Positions 1-6,364 of a DNA stretch of 18,564 bases are shown piece after piece. Origin of the DNA: CAZVLQ01 sp964628185 (GTDB lineage Bacteria; Pseudomonadota; Zetaproteobacteria; Mariprofundales; Mariprofundaceae); contig CAZVLQ010000028.1 in assembly GCA_964628185.1 (NCBI GenBank), positions 1 to 18,564 on the forward strand, given 5' to 3'. The translations under genes were made by a program, and so were the position numbers. Within the stretch, counting starts at the first letter, position 1, and every line of letters starts with the position of its first letter. Below the pieces are notes generated by a model that searched no databases, was not told the DNA's origin, and was given only the letters and a program-made list of their open reading frames with translations.

Positions 1-251
1 ATGGCCTCAAGCAACGCGCATACGGATGGATCATCATCCACGATCAGCACGCGCGGAGGAGCCCCGGGCGCGCGGGTATCGGTGGAAAAGCCGTGCTCCC
101 GCATGAAGCTGTGCAATGCCTCCTCGGGAATGCGCCAGTGACCGCCGGGGGTTTGAATGCCCCGTAAATCCCCGCTGGCAATCCAGCGCTTGATGGTATT
201 TAAGCCCACGCCGAGCACGCGTGCGGCTTCGCCTGTCGTTACGTAATCCAT
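1..251 (-). CDS. HTH (MerR/excisionase-type) plus receiver-domain regulator, partial
   Basis: The gene runs off the left edge, so only the first 83 residues are visible. Residues 4-45 form a MerR/excisionase-like winged helix: TTGEAARVLGV, then NTIKRWIASGDL, then TPGGHWRIP. After a short linker, residues 66-76 (PRVLIVDDDPSV) begin a receiver domain with its acidic cluster at Asp72-74; the phosphorylated Asp lies outside the window. Receiver domains usually come first, so this order is reversed. The ATG at 251 is preceded by an AGGGGG-type ribosome binding site (complement of 257-263) and by a good promoter. I infer a phosphorylation-controlled DNA-binding regulator; its targets cannot be read here. 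Confidence 0.8.
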   Translation of the reverse strand, partial: MDYVTTGEAARVLGVGLNTIKRWIASGDLRGIQTPGGHWRIPEEALHSFMREHGFSTDTRAPGAPPRVLIVDDDPSVCALLEA

Positions 252-270
252 ATGTACCCCCTTGATTGGA

Positions 271-299
271 AGTATAGATGGACACTATGGATAATTCAA
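271..299 (-). promoter_or_regulatory. Sigma70-type promoter of the HTH-receiver gene
   Basis: On the minus strand the -35 is TTGAAT (294-299) and the -10 is TATACT (271-276), separated by exactly 17 bases. The predicted start, near 264, leaves a leader of about a dozen bases that holds the AGGGGG ribosome binding site. Confidence 0.55.
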
Positions 300-320
300 G
301 CACTTTGGACGGTTTAAAAT

Positions 321-369
321 CAGGAGCCAGTCGTCAGCCGTCAGTAGGCAGTCTACAGCCTGCTGCCTT
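321..369. repeat. Heptad-phased degenerate repeat, locus A
   Basis: Six consecutive 7-base units begin with CAG in perfect phase (starts at 321, 328, 335, 342, 349, 356). Units include CAGTCGT, CAGCCGT and CAGTAGG, followed by CTGCCTT. It lies in the 262-base gap between the HTH-receiver gene and the toxin gene, which otherwise holds only the promoter and a small hairpin. The same word types recur next to the tRNA-Ser genes. Confidence 0.75.
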
Positions 370-490
370 TTGCCAATACAACCCGCGGGAACAACCTTTG
401 CCGCACCCAAAACCACATAATACGCCGCAGCCGAGCTTGAATGCGCTTCCCGCGCCCGTAGAAGAAGAAACACAGGGCCGGATTCGAGCG

Positions 491-507
491 GCAGCCTGCC
501 AGGCTGC
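491..507 (-). terminator. Hairpin just after the toxin gene, possible weak terminator
   Basis: A 7-bp perfect stem (GCAGCCT with AGGCTGC, three-base loop) begins 7 bases past the toxin stop on the minus strand. There is no following T-run, so it does not qualify as a standard intrinsic terminator. It may stabilise the mRNA 3' end or act with Rho. Confidence 0.3.
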
Positions 508-513
508 GCGCAC

Positions 514-810
514 TTAATGGCGGAGTTTTCTCAACACCTTTTCGCTATCCTTCCTGTTGGTAATGGCCAGGATAACCACTTTCCGCGCAAGGATGCGATA
601 ATAGGCCCGGAAATCGCCGCTGCGCATTCGATAGAGTGGTGGTTTGAATCCTGTCAGCTTTTTTATTCTGGATTTACCCAAAGGAAACGGGGATGACTCC
701 AGGTATATTTGTATATTACGGGCAAGCTGGATTGCGGCATCCACTTCAAGCCTTTCGATGTCCCGCTGCGCCGGAGGACTGAATATGACCTCAAACCTGT
801 TTTCCGGCAC
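514..810 (-). CDS. RelE/ParE-family toxin
   Basis: About 98 residues if started at the GTG at 810; a TTG at 831 would add seven residues but has no ribosome binding site, while the GTG has GGAAAAG four bases upstream. The protein has the RelE/ParE pattern: FEVIFSPPAQRDIERL at the N-terminus, a basic middle (KSRIKKLTGFKPPLYRMRSG), the core strand DFRAYYRILARKVVILAI, and a basic tail with NRKDSEKVLRKLRH. RelE-type members cleave mRNA on the ribosome and ParE-type members poison gyrase; the sequence alone does not say which. It overlaps the end of the upstream antitoxin gene by about 20 bases, so the pair is translationally coupled, as expected for a type II module. Confidence 0.85.
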   Translation of the reverse strand: MPENRFEVIFSPPAQRDIERLEVDAAIQLARNIQIYLESSPFPLGKSRIKKLTGFKPPLYRMRSGDFRAYYRILARKVVILAITNRKDSEKVLRKLRH

Positions 811-1066
811 GGCGCTTTTCCAATTGATCAATCAGCGCATCAGCAGCAATGCCGCCGCTGGCGCTGTATTCAGCGTATGCATGTTCGATTCTTTTCTTAA
901 AGGCAGGGTCGTTCTCGATAAGGTGATCGGCGAGATCGTCCTCCGTTATATGGTGGAGGATGGCCCTGGGCTTTCCGTAGGCCGTAATGATGATATCTTC
1001 CTTTTCGGACTCGCTTAGAATGTCCATGGTTTTTTGCTTGAGTTCTTTAACGCCTGCGAAGCGCAT
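791..1066 (-). CDS. Phd/YefM-family antitoxin
   Basis: 91 residues. The N-terminus (MRFAGVKELKQKTMDILSES, then DIIITAYGKPRAILHHI) is the Phd/YefM DNA-binding fold. The acidic C-terminal half (EDDLADHLIENDPAF onward) should wrap the toxin. The ATG at 1066 has a strong AAGGAGG site (complement of 1073-1079). It is the first gene of the toxin-antitoxin operon, and the adjacent palindrome over the -10 suggests the usual autorepression by the antitoxin or its complex. Confidence 0.87.
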   Translation of the reverse strand: MRFAGVKELKQKTMDILSESEKEDIIITAYGKPRAILHHITEDDLADHLIENDPAFKKRIEHAYAEYSASGGIAADALIDQLEKRRAGKQV

Positions 1067-1085
1067 GGGAAGCCTCCTTCAATTT

Positions 1086-1124
1086 GTTGCACTAAAGTGT
1101 AACAGTTGTCATGCGGGATATCAA
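1086..1124 (-). promoter_or_regulatory. Toxin-antitoxin promoter with overlapping operator palindrome
   Basis: On the minus strand the -35 TTGATA (1119-1124) and -10 TACACT (1096-1101) are 17 bases apart. An 18-base imperfect palindrome at 1086-1103 (GTTaCACT, two-base centre, AGTGcAAC) covers the -10. This is the expected layout for an autoregulated Phd/YefM operator. Confidence 0.65.
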
Positions 1125-1172
1125 TGAAAGAAGCACTGAAATGTGGGGTGCTGAATAGTTACGCCGGTTATA

Positions 1173-1204
1173 GCCCTCAGCCCTCAGCCCTCAGCCCTCA
1201 GCCC
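1173..1204. repeat. Heptad tandem repeat (GCCCTCA), locus B
   Basis: About 4.6 perfect copies of GCCCTCA. The array overlaps the end of the aldehyde dehydrogenase gene: its last codons and its TGA stop (1191-1193, minus strand) lie in repeat units. Confidence 0.9.
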
Positions 1205-2636
1205 GTATCACCACCATCTTTTCCTGGCTCATTTCAAGCATGGCCGAATGGATGCCTTCGCGCCCCAGCCCCGAGTCCTTGACGCCGCCGTAGGGCATAT
1301 GATCCACACGATAGGTGGGGAAGTCGTTGACCACCACGCCGCCTGTATCCAGATGATCAACGGCATATTGAATATGGCGGAAATCATTGCTGAAGATGGC
1401 CGCCTGAAGGCCGAAATCGGACGCATTGACCCGGCCTATCGCATCTTCCAGCTCATCAAAGGCAACGACGGTGACCACGGGACCAAAAACTTCTCCGCGG
1501 CAGATTTGCATGTCTTCTTTCACCCCGGTGATCACCGTCGGTTCGATCACGTTGCCGCTGCCGAGATCGAGCCGCCTGCCGCCACAGGCGATGCCGGCGC
1601 CGGCGGCTACGGCTTCCTCGATCCATGCCATGATGCGCTCCGCCGCCTGCGCATTGATTACAGGCCCGACCACCACGTCACTTTTCCGCGGGTCACCGAC
1701 CTTCATGGCACCGGCTTTACCTATCAGATTTTCCAGGAAGGAATCCAGTATGCCGGCATGGACGTAGATGCGCTGAACGGCAATGCAGGACTGGCCGGCC
1801 TGGGCAAAGCCACCGAGTGCGCAGCGTTCGGCCGCCCAGCCAATATCCGCCGATGCATCTACGATTGTTCCGGAATTCCCCCCCAGTTCCAGAATAACGC
1901 TCTGCCTGTCAGCCTTCTTCTTCAGGGCCCAGCCCGTTTGTGGGCTGCCGGTAAAGCTGATCATCCTGATGTCTTTGCCTTGCAAAAGAAACGATACATC
2001 CTCGTGCCGCATCGGCAACACATTCAGGCCGCCGGCCGGAACGCCGGCCTCACTGGCAATGCGGGCCATGATGAGCGCCGAAATCGGCGTGTTGCTCGGC
2101 GGCTTGATCAGGATCGGGTTGCCCACGGCCAGGGCCGGAGCAACCTTGTGCGACACGAGATTGAGGGGGAAGTTGAATGGGCAGATGCCCAGGATCGGGC
2201 CGACGGGTTCGCGGCGAGTGTATCCTTCATAGCCGCCGCCGCGCTCCATGCCATCCATGGGAATCCGTTCACCGCGGAACCTTTTGGCTTCTTCGGCCGC
2301 CCATGACAATACCGACAGCGTGCGCGCCACCTCTTGCTCGGCAAATATTTTGGGTTTTCCGCCCTCCAGAATAAGCGCATCCACGATCTCGCAATGCGCA
2401 CTCTGAACACCGACCCGCATTTGCTCAAGAAGTCCGGCCCGCTCAAAACGGGTCATTTTCCTCAGATCGGAAAAGGCTTTTTTACATCCACGCAGCGCTT
2501 CTTTCACCTGCTTTCGGCCTGCGACGGATACTGTTGCCACCGGCGATCCATTGAAGGGATTGATCACTTCAATGTTGTCCGCTCCCTCCCGAGCTTCTCC
2601 ATTGATCCACAGATAGAAATTTGGCACCCTGGGCAT
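1191..2636 (-). CDS. NAD(P)-dependent aldehyde dehydrogenase
   Basis: 481 residues from the ATG at 2636, close to the usual ALDH length. That start has GAGGAG nine bases upstream; more upstream starts fall in or before the likely promoter. All superfamily landmarks are present: FNFPLN with Asn155, KPPSNTP with Lys178 for cofactor binding, FTGSPQTG (228-235), LELGGNSG with general base Glu250, GQSCIAVQRIYV with catalytic Cys284, and EVFGPVV. The GQSCIAVQRIYV style recalls the lactaldehyde/phosphonoacetaldehyde/GAPN-like branches rather than betaine-aldehyde types, but I cannot name the substrate. It stands alone, divergent from lepA. The last codons and stop lie in a 7-bp tandem repeat, so the extreme C-terminus may vary between strains. 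Confidence 0.93.
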   Translation of the reverse strand: MPRVPNFYLWINGEAREGADNIEVINPFNGSPVATVSVAGRKQVKEALRGCKKAFSDLRKMTRFERAGLLEQMRVGVQSAHCEIVDALILEGGKPKIFAEQEVARTLSVLSWAAEEAKRFRGERIPMDGMERGGGYEGYTRREPVGPILGICPFNFPLNLVSHKVAPALAVGNPILIKPPSNTPISALIMARIASEAGVPAGGLNVLPMRHEDVSFLLQGKDIRMISFTGSPQTGWALKKKADRQSVILELGGNSGTIVDASADIGWAAERCALGGFAQAGQSCIAVQRIYVHAGILDSFLENLIGKAGAMKVGDPRKSDVVVGPVINAQAAERIMAWIEEAVAAGAGIACGGRRLDLGSGNVIEPTVITGVKEDMQICRGEVFGPVVTVVAFDELEDAIGRVNASDFGLQAAIFSNDFRHIQYAVDHLDTGGVVVNDFPTYRVDHMPYGGVKDSGLGREGIHSAMLEMSQEKMVVIRAEG

Positions 2637-2673
2637 GGTTCCGTACTCCTCGACTGGTACGACCGTTTTCATG

Positions 2674-2691
2674 ATTGTAGCATGTTTTAAT
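2674..2691. promoter_or_regulatory. Back-to-back extended -10 elements for aldehyde dehydrogenase and lepA
   Basis: On the minus strand TGC-TACAAT (-10 at 2674-2679) points at the aldehyde dehydrogenase start 38 bases away. On the plus strand TGT-TTTAAT (-10 at 2686-2691) points at lepA. Both have the TGn extension and neither has a clear -35. The two promoters overlap, so they may compete. Confidence 0.45.
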
Positions 2692-2736
2692 CCTGCACGT
2701 AGCCAGCCATGCGGTCCGCCGCTACACTGCCGCCCG

Positions 2737-4557
2737 ATGTCCATTCCTGCCGCGGCCCAGCTATATATTCGCAACTTCTCCATTATTGCCCATATTGATC
2801 ATGGCAAATCCACGCTGGCGGATCGCCTGATTGAACGAACGGGTGCGCTTTCCGAACGTGAAATGAAAAAACAGGTGCTGGATTCAATGGATCTGGAGCA
2901 GGAACGGGGCATTACCATCAAGGCCCAGACGGCGAGCCTTGCATACAGGACCGTGGACGGGGAGACCTGTACGCTGAATCTGATTGATACACCGGGGCAT
3001 GTTGATTTCGCCTATGAGGTGTCGCGTTCATTGCAGGCCTGCGAAGGCGCGCTTCTTGTGGTGGACGCAAGCCAGGGCGTTGAGGCGCAGACGCTGGCCA
3101 ATGTCTGGCTGGCGCTGGAGAACGACCTTGAAATTATTCCGGTCATCAACAAAATTGATTTGCCCTCCGCCGATATCGAAGGCGTTCGCCGCCAGATTGA
3201 GGAGGTGATCGGGCTGAATGCCGCTGACGCCATCGCCGTGTCGGCCAAGACCGGCGAGGGCGTTGATACGATTCTCGAAGCCATCGTGCGGCGCATACCC
3301 CCGCCGGCTGGCCGTGGCGAAGACAGACTTAGGGCGCTGGTCGTGGATTCATGGTTTGATACCTATGTAGGCGCTGTAGCCCTGGTGCGCGTGTTCGATG
3401 GTATCATTCACAAAGGCGACAGGGTGCGCCTGATGTCCACCGGCTCGAGCTGTGAGGTTCAGGACGTGGGCGTATTTTTGCCACAGCCGGCGTCCCGCGA
3501 AGCCCTGCATCCGGGGGAAGTCGGATTTCTTGTGGGTGGCATCAAGCAGTTGACCGACCTGAAGGTTGGGGACACTGTGACCCATGAGCGCAACGGTGCG
3601 GATTCGCCGTTGCCCGGCTTCCGCGAGCCGAAGCCGATGGTATTTGCCGGTATCTACCCGGTGGATTCCGGTGATTACGCCGAGTTGCGCGGTTCCCTGG
3701 AGCGATTAAACCTGAACGACCCGGCCTTTACTTTCGAACCGGAGAATTCATCCGCTTTGGGCCTCGGCTTCCGCTGCGGATTCCTTGGCATGCTACACAT
3801 GGAAATTGTGCAGGAACGGCTGGAACGTGAGTATGGCCTTGATCTGATCACGACGGCGCCCTCGGTGATTTACCGGGTAACAATGACGGATGGCACGATG
3901 CGCGAATTTTCCAACCCCAGCGAATTCCCTGATGCGACCCGCATCGAAAAAATCGAGGAACCGGTCGTAACGGCCAACATTTTTACGCCGCACGACTACG
4001 TGGGTGCACTGATGAAGCTGTGCCAGGAGCGCAGGGGCGTGCAGAAGGATATGAAGTTCATTTCGGATGACCGCGTGATGCTGACGTATGCGCTGCCGCT
4101 TGCTGAAATGGTAATCGATTTTTATGATCGCCTCAAATCCATTTCGCGCGGTTATGCCTCCATGGATTATGAGCTGGCGGGGTTTGCCGCCGATAATGTG
4201 GTCAAACTGGATATCCTTGTACATGGCGAGGCGGTGGATGCATTGAGCCTGGTCGTGCATCGTTCCGTTGCCGAGTCCCGGGGCAGGGAACTGGTTAAAA
4301 AATTGCGCGAACTCATCCCGCGCCAGCAATTCGACGTGCCCTTGCAGGCGGCGATCGGCGGTCGTATCTTGGCGCGCGAAACCGTCAAGGCCGTGCGTAA
4401 AAATGTGACGGCCAAATGCTATGGCGGTGATATCACGCGCAAACGCAAACTGCTGGAGAAGCAGAAAGCGGGAAAAAAGCGGATGAAAGCCATTGGCAGC
4501 GTACAGGTGCCGCAGGAAGCATTTCTGGCGGTGCTCAAGCTGGGAGAGGGTAAATAA
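2737..4557 (+). CDS. lepA: Elongation factor 4 (LepA), ribosome-associated GTPase
   Basis: 606 residues, the family's normal size, from the ATG at 2737; the frame is open further upstream but that part is not LepA-like. The GTPase motifs are complete: AHIDHGKST (18-26) as P-loop, ERGITIKAQT switch I, DTPGHVDF switch II, NKIDLP for guanine recognition. The LepA-specific C-terminal domain follows, with RQQFDVPLQAAIGGRIL and a basic tail beginning GGDITRKRK. LepA binds ribosomes and affects initiation and translocation under ionic or pH stress. Its stop codon directly abuts the lepB start, the standard lepA-lepB operon arrangement. Confidence 0.98.
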   Translation: MSIPAAAQLYIRNFSIIAHIDHGKSTLADRLIERTGALSEREMKKQVLDSMDLEQERGITIKAQTASLAYRTVDGETCTLNLIDTPGHVDFAYEVSRSLQACEGALLVVDASQGVEAQTLANVWLALENDLEIIPVINKIDLPSADIEGVRRQIEEVIGLNAADAIAVSAKTGEGVDTILEAIVRRIPPPAGRGEDRLRALVVDSWFDTYVGAVALVRVFDGIIHKGDRVRLMSTGSSCEVQDVGVFLPQPASREALHPGEVGFLVGGIKQLTDLKVGDTVTHERNGADSPLPGFREPKPMVFAGIYPVDSGDYAELRGSLERLNLNDPAFTFEPENSSALGLGFRCGFLGMLHMEIVQERLEREYGLDLITTAPSVIYRVTMTDGTMREFSNPSEFPDATRIEKIEEPVVTANIFTPHDYVGALMKLCQERRGVQKDMKFISDDRVMLTYALPLAEMVIDFYDRLKSISRGYASMDYELAGFAADNVVKLDILVHGEAVDALSLVVHRSVAESRGRELVKKLRELIPRQQFDVPLQAAIGGRILARETVKAVRKNVTAKCYGGDITRKRKLLEKQKAGKKRMKAIGSVQVPQEAFLAVLKLGEGK

Positions 4558-5226
4558 ATGTCCAGAAAAAAGCCGGTATGGCGTGAATGGGGCGAATCAC
4601 TACTGGTGGTGGCCATCATCGCTATTGTAATCCGCAGTTTTGTCGTGGCGCCGTTCAAGATACCCTCGTCCAGCATGGTGCCGACACTGGATGTCGGTGA
4701 TTACATTTTTGTTTTGCGCTATCCTTATGGCCTGCGTATTCCGTTCACCGACATGCAGTTCTTTCCACATGCACCGGAGCGGGGCGATGTGGCCGTGTTT
4801 GATTTTCCCGAGGACCGCAGCAAGGATTATATCAAGCGTATCATTGGCCTGCCCGGCGATGATATCCGCTATGAAAAAAACAGACTGTATGTCAACGGTG
4901 TGGAAATGCCGCTGAAAAAACTGGGCGTTCGCACCTATTTTCTTTCGGATGGGGAAGCGGATGTATCCGGGTTGTATGAAGAGCTTCTGGTCAGGCTGAA
5001 GCATCAGGTGCTGCGCAAGGCTTTTTCCATTCGGGACGGGGAATGGAAGGTCCCGCCGGGCCATTACTTCGTGCTCGGAGATAATCGAAACAACTCCCGG
5101 GATTCACGTTTCTGGGGCTTTGTCCCCCAATCCTACCTCGTCGGTCACGCCGTGATCGTGTGGTGGTCCTGGGATGCGCACAGGGGCGCCGTGCGCTGGG
5201 ATCGCATTGGCCACCTTGTGCACTAG
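4558..5226 (+). CDS. lepB: Signal peptidase I
   Basis: 222 residues. One N-terminal membrane segment (about 14-31) precedes PSSSMVPTL with nucleophile Ser39; DYIKRIIGLPGD carries the general base Lys93; GDNRNNSRDSRFWG is the conserved box E. It cleaves signal peptides from exported proteins on the periplasmic side, including non-lipoprotein clients such as the adaptor encoded at 12933-13994. E. coli LepB has two membrane spans and is over 320 residues; this compact single-span form is common in other proteobacteria. The ATG follows the lepA stop with no gap, so translation is probably coupled. Confidence 0.97.
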   Translation: MSRKKPVWREWGESLLVVAIIAIVIRSFVVAPFKIPSSSMVPTLDVGDYIFVLRYPYGLRIPFTDMQFFPHAPERGDVAVFDFPEDRSKDYIKRIIGLPGDDIRYEKNRLYVNGVEMPLKKLGVRTYFLSDGEADVSGLYEELLVRLKHQVLRKAFSIRDGEWKVPPGHYFVLGDNRNNSRDSRFWGFVPQSYLVGHAVIVWWSWDAHRGAVRWDRIGHLVH

Positions 5227-5244
5227 GAGCCTGTCGGACTATTC

Positions 5245-5928
5245 ATGAATGCTGATTTGCTGAAGCTGGAAACAGTGATTGCTTATCGCTTTCATAACCA
5301 TCATTTGTTTGAACAGGCGTTGACGCATCGATCCGCTTCAACCTGGCACATGGAACGCCTGGAATTTCTGGGTGATGCCGTGCTGGGCGTGGTGATTGCC
5401 GCCGAACTGTATGACCGCTTTCCACGTGCCAGCGAGGGCGATCTGTCCCGCATGCGCGCGGTGCTGGTTTGCAGGGACGGGCTCCTGAATGTCGCCAGGG
5501 CGTGGGAGCTGTCTTCCTTCCTCCGCGTAGGCGCCGGGGAACGCCGGCAGGGTGGCGGGCTCAAGTCCGCTTCCATTGCGGCCAATGCCGTGGAGGCGCT
5601 TGTCGGTGCGGTCTTTCTGGACGGCGGTTGGGAAGAGGGGCGAAGGATTGTTCTTGGAGCATGGGAGGCCATGCTGGATCAGGTGGCTTCGGCCGATACG
5701 CTGGATGCCAAAACACGGTTGCAGGAATATACCCAGGCGCAGGGTCTGGGGCTGCCGAAATACATTGTGCGCGACCATGGCAGGGAATGTCCGCTGCGTT
5801 TTGAAGCCGAATGCCACATCAGCGGCAAGCTGGCTGGCAGAGGTGCGGGTGAGCGAAAAAAAATCGCGGAAATGAAAGCGGCCGAACAGGCGTGGGAATG
5901 CCTGAAAGCGAAAAATAGTGAATCGTGA
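5245..5928 (+). CDS. rnc: Ribonuclease III
   Basis: 227 residues. The signature ERLEFLGDAVL gives Glu37, Glu40 and Asp44; the second metal-site segment is AANAVEALVGAVFLDGG with Glu117 and Asn114, where E. coli has Asp114. The C-terminal double-stranded RNA-binding domain spans about 154-223 (KTRLQEYTQ to AAEQAWECL). The enzyme cuts double-stranded RNA, including rRNA precursors. It begins 18 bases after lepB, with AGGAG about 14 bases before the ATG. In E. coli era and recO follow; here they do not. The stop codon lies at the start of a heptad-phased repeat. Confidence 0.97.
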   Translation: MNADLLKLETVIAYRFHNHHLFEQALTHRSASTWHMERLEFLGDAVLGVVIAAELYDRFPRASEGDLSRMRAVLVCRDGLLNVARAWELSSFLRVGAGERRQGGGLKSASIAANAVEALVGAVFLDGGWEEGRRIVLGAWEAMLDQVASADTLDAKTRLQEYTQAQGLGLPKYIVRDHGRECPLRFEAECHISGKLAGRGAGERKKIAEMKAAEQAWECLKAKNSES

Positions 5929-5994
5929 CCGGTGATTGATGAAACCTGTTTTTATCCTCTGTCCCCTGACATCCGAGCCCTGTCCCCTGGCATT
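5925..5994. repeat. Heptad-phased degenerate repeat, locus C
   Basis: Two blocks of 7-base words: GTGACCG, GTGATTG, ATGAAAC at 5925-5945, and TGTCCCC, TGACATC, CGAGCCC, TGTCCCC, TGGCATT at 5960-5994. The first unit contains the rnc stop codon, and the last overlaps the start of the candidate promoter of the next gene. Confidence 0.6.
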
Positions 5995-6021
5995 GACAAT
6001 CCGTTTATAGCGTCCGATGCT
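5993..6021 (+). promoter_or_regulatory. Candidate promoter of the small lipoprotein gene
   Basis: A perfect -35 TTGACA (5993-5998), 17-base spacer, and a weak -10 GATGCT (6016-6021). The predicted start falls within a few bases of the ATG at 6031, and no ribosome binding site is visible, so a leaderless or nearly leaderless mRNA is possible. Confidence 0.35.
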
Positions 6022-6030
6022 TGGGTAGTT

Positions 6031-6309
6031 ATGCGTGTTATTTTTGTGACTGTGTTACTCTTCCTTGCCGCATGTGCGACCACGCCGCCGGTACAGGAGA
6101 TGGCTGCCGCGCGGTCGGCGATCAGCACGGCGAAGAGTCTCCCTGACGGCGGCTCCGAGGCCGCGGCCTCGCTGAAGAGCGCCGAGCAGGCGCTGGAAGA
6201 GGCTGCGCGCTCCATTGAGAACGAGGGTTATGGCCAGGCGCGCCGCCTTGCTATCAAGGCGCGGCAGCGGGCTCAGCGAGCGGCCAGGCTCAAACAAAGC
6301 GGACGGTGA
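6031..6309 (+). CDS. Small lipoprotein, DUF4398-like
   Basis: 92 residues from the ATG at 6031, which gives a clean lipoprotein signal: a short basic start, hydrophobic VIFVTVLLFLA, then the lipobox LAAC. The mature part is almost all helix with heptad-like Ala/Glu/Arg spacing (ARSAISTAKSL, LKSAEQALEEAARSIENEGY, QARRLAIKARQRAQRA). This is the look of DUF4398 proteins: two antiparallel helices anchored to an envelope membrane. The function is unknown. It sits between rnc and icd, where era would be expected in E. coli-like operons. Confidence 0.7.
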   Translation: MRVIFVTVLLFLAACATTPPVQEMAAARSAISTAKSLPDGGSEAAASLKSAEQALEEAARSIENEGYGQARRLAIKARQRAQRAARLKQSGR

Positions 6310-6364
6310 TACCGGATACTCACGCCCGGTGCAGATCCAGTGATAGAAATACAAGAGGGAATTC

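Noticed and set aside
644..1018. A 124-codon plus-strand open frame over the toxin-antitoxin pair
   Set aside because: The minus-strand pair has clear family patterns, a strong ribosome binding site and a promoter. The plus-strand frame has none.
1248..2306. A 352-codon plus-strand open frame
   Set aside because: It is a shadow of the aldehyde dehydrogenase on the opposite strand, whose catalytic motifs are all present. The shadow protein has no recognisable domain.
2637..2783. A longer aldehyde dehydrogenase N-terminus starting at 2672 or 2783
   Set aside because: The extra residues do not resemble the family, the region holds the divergent promoters, and the ATG at 2636 has a good ribosome binding site.
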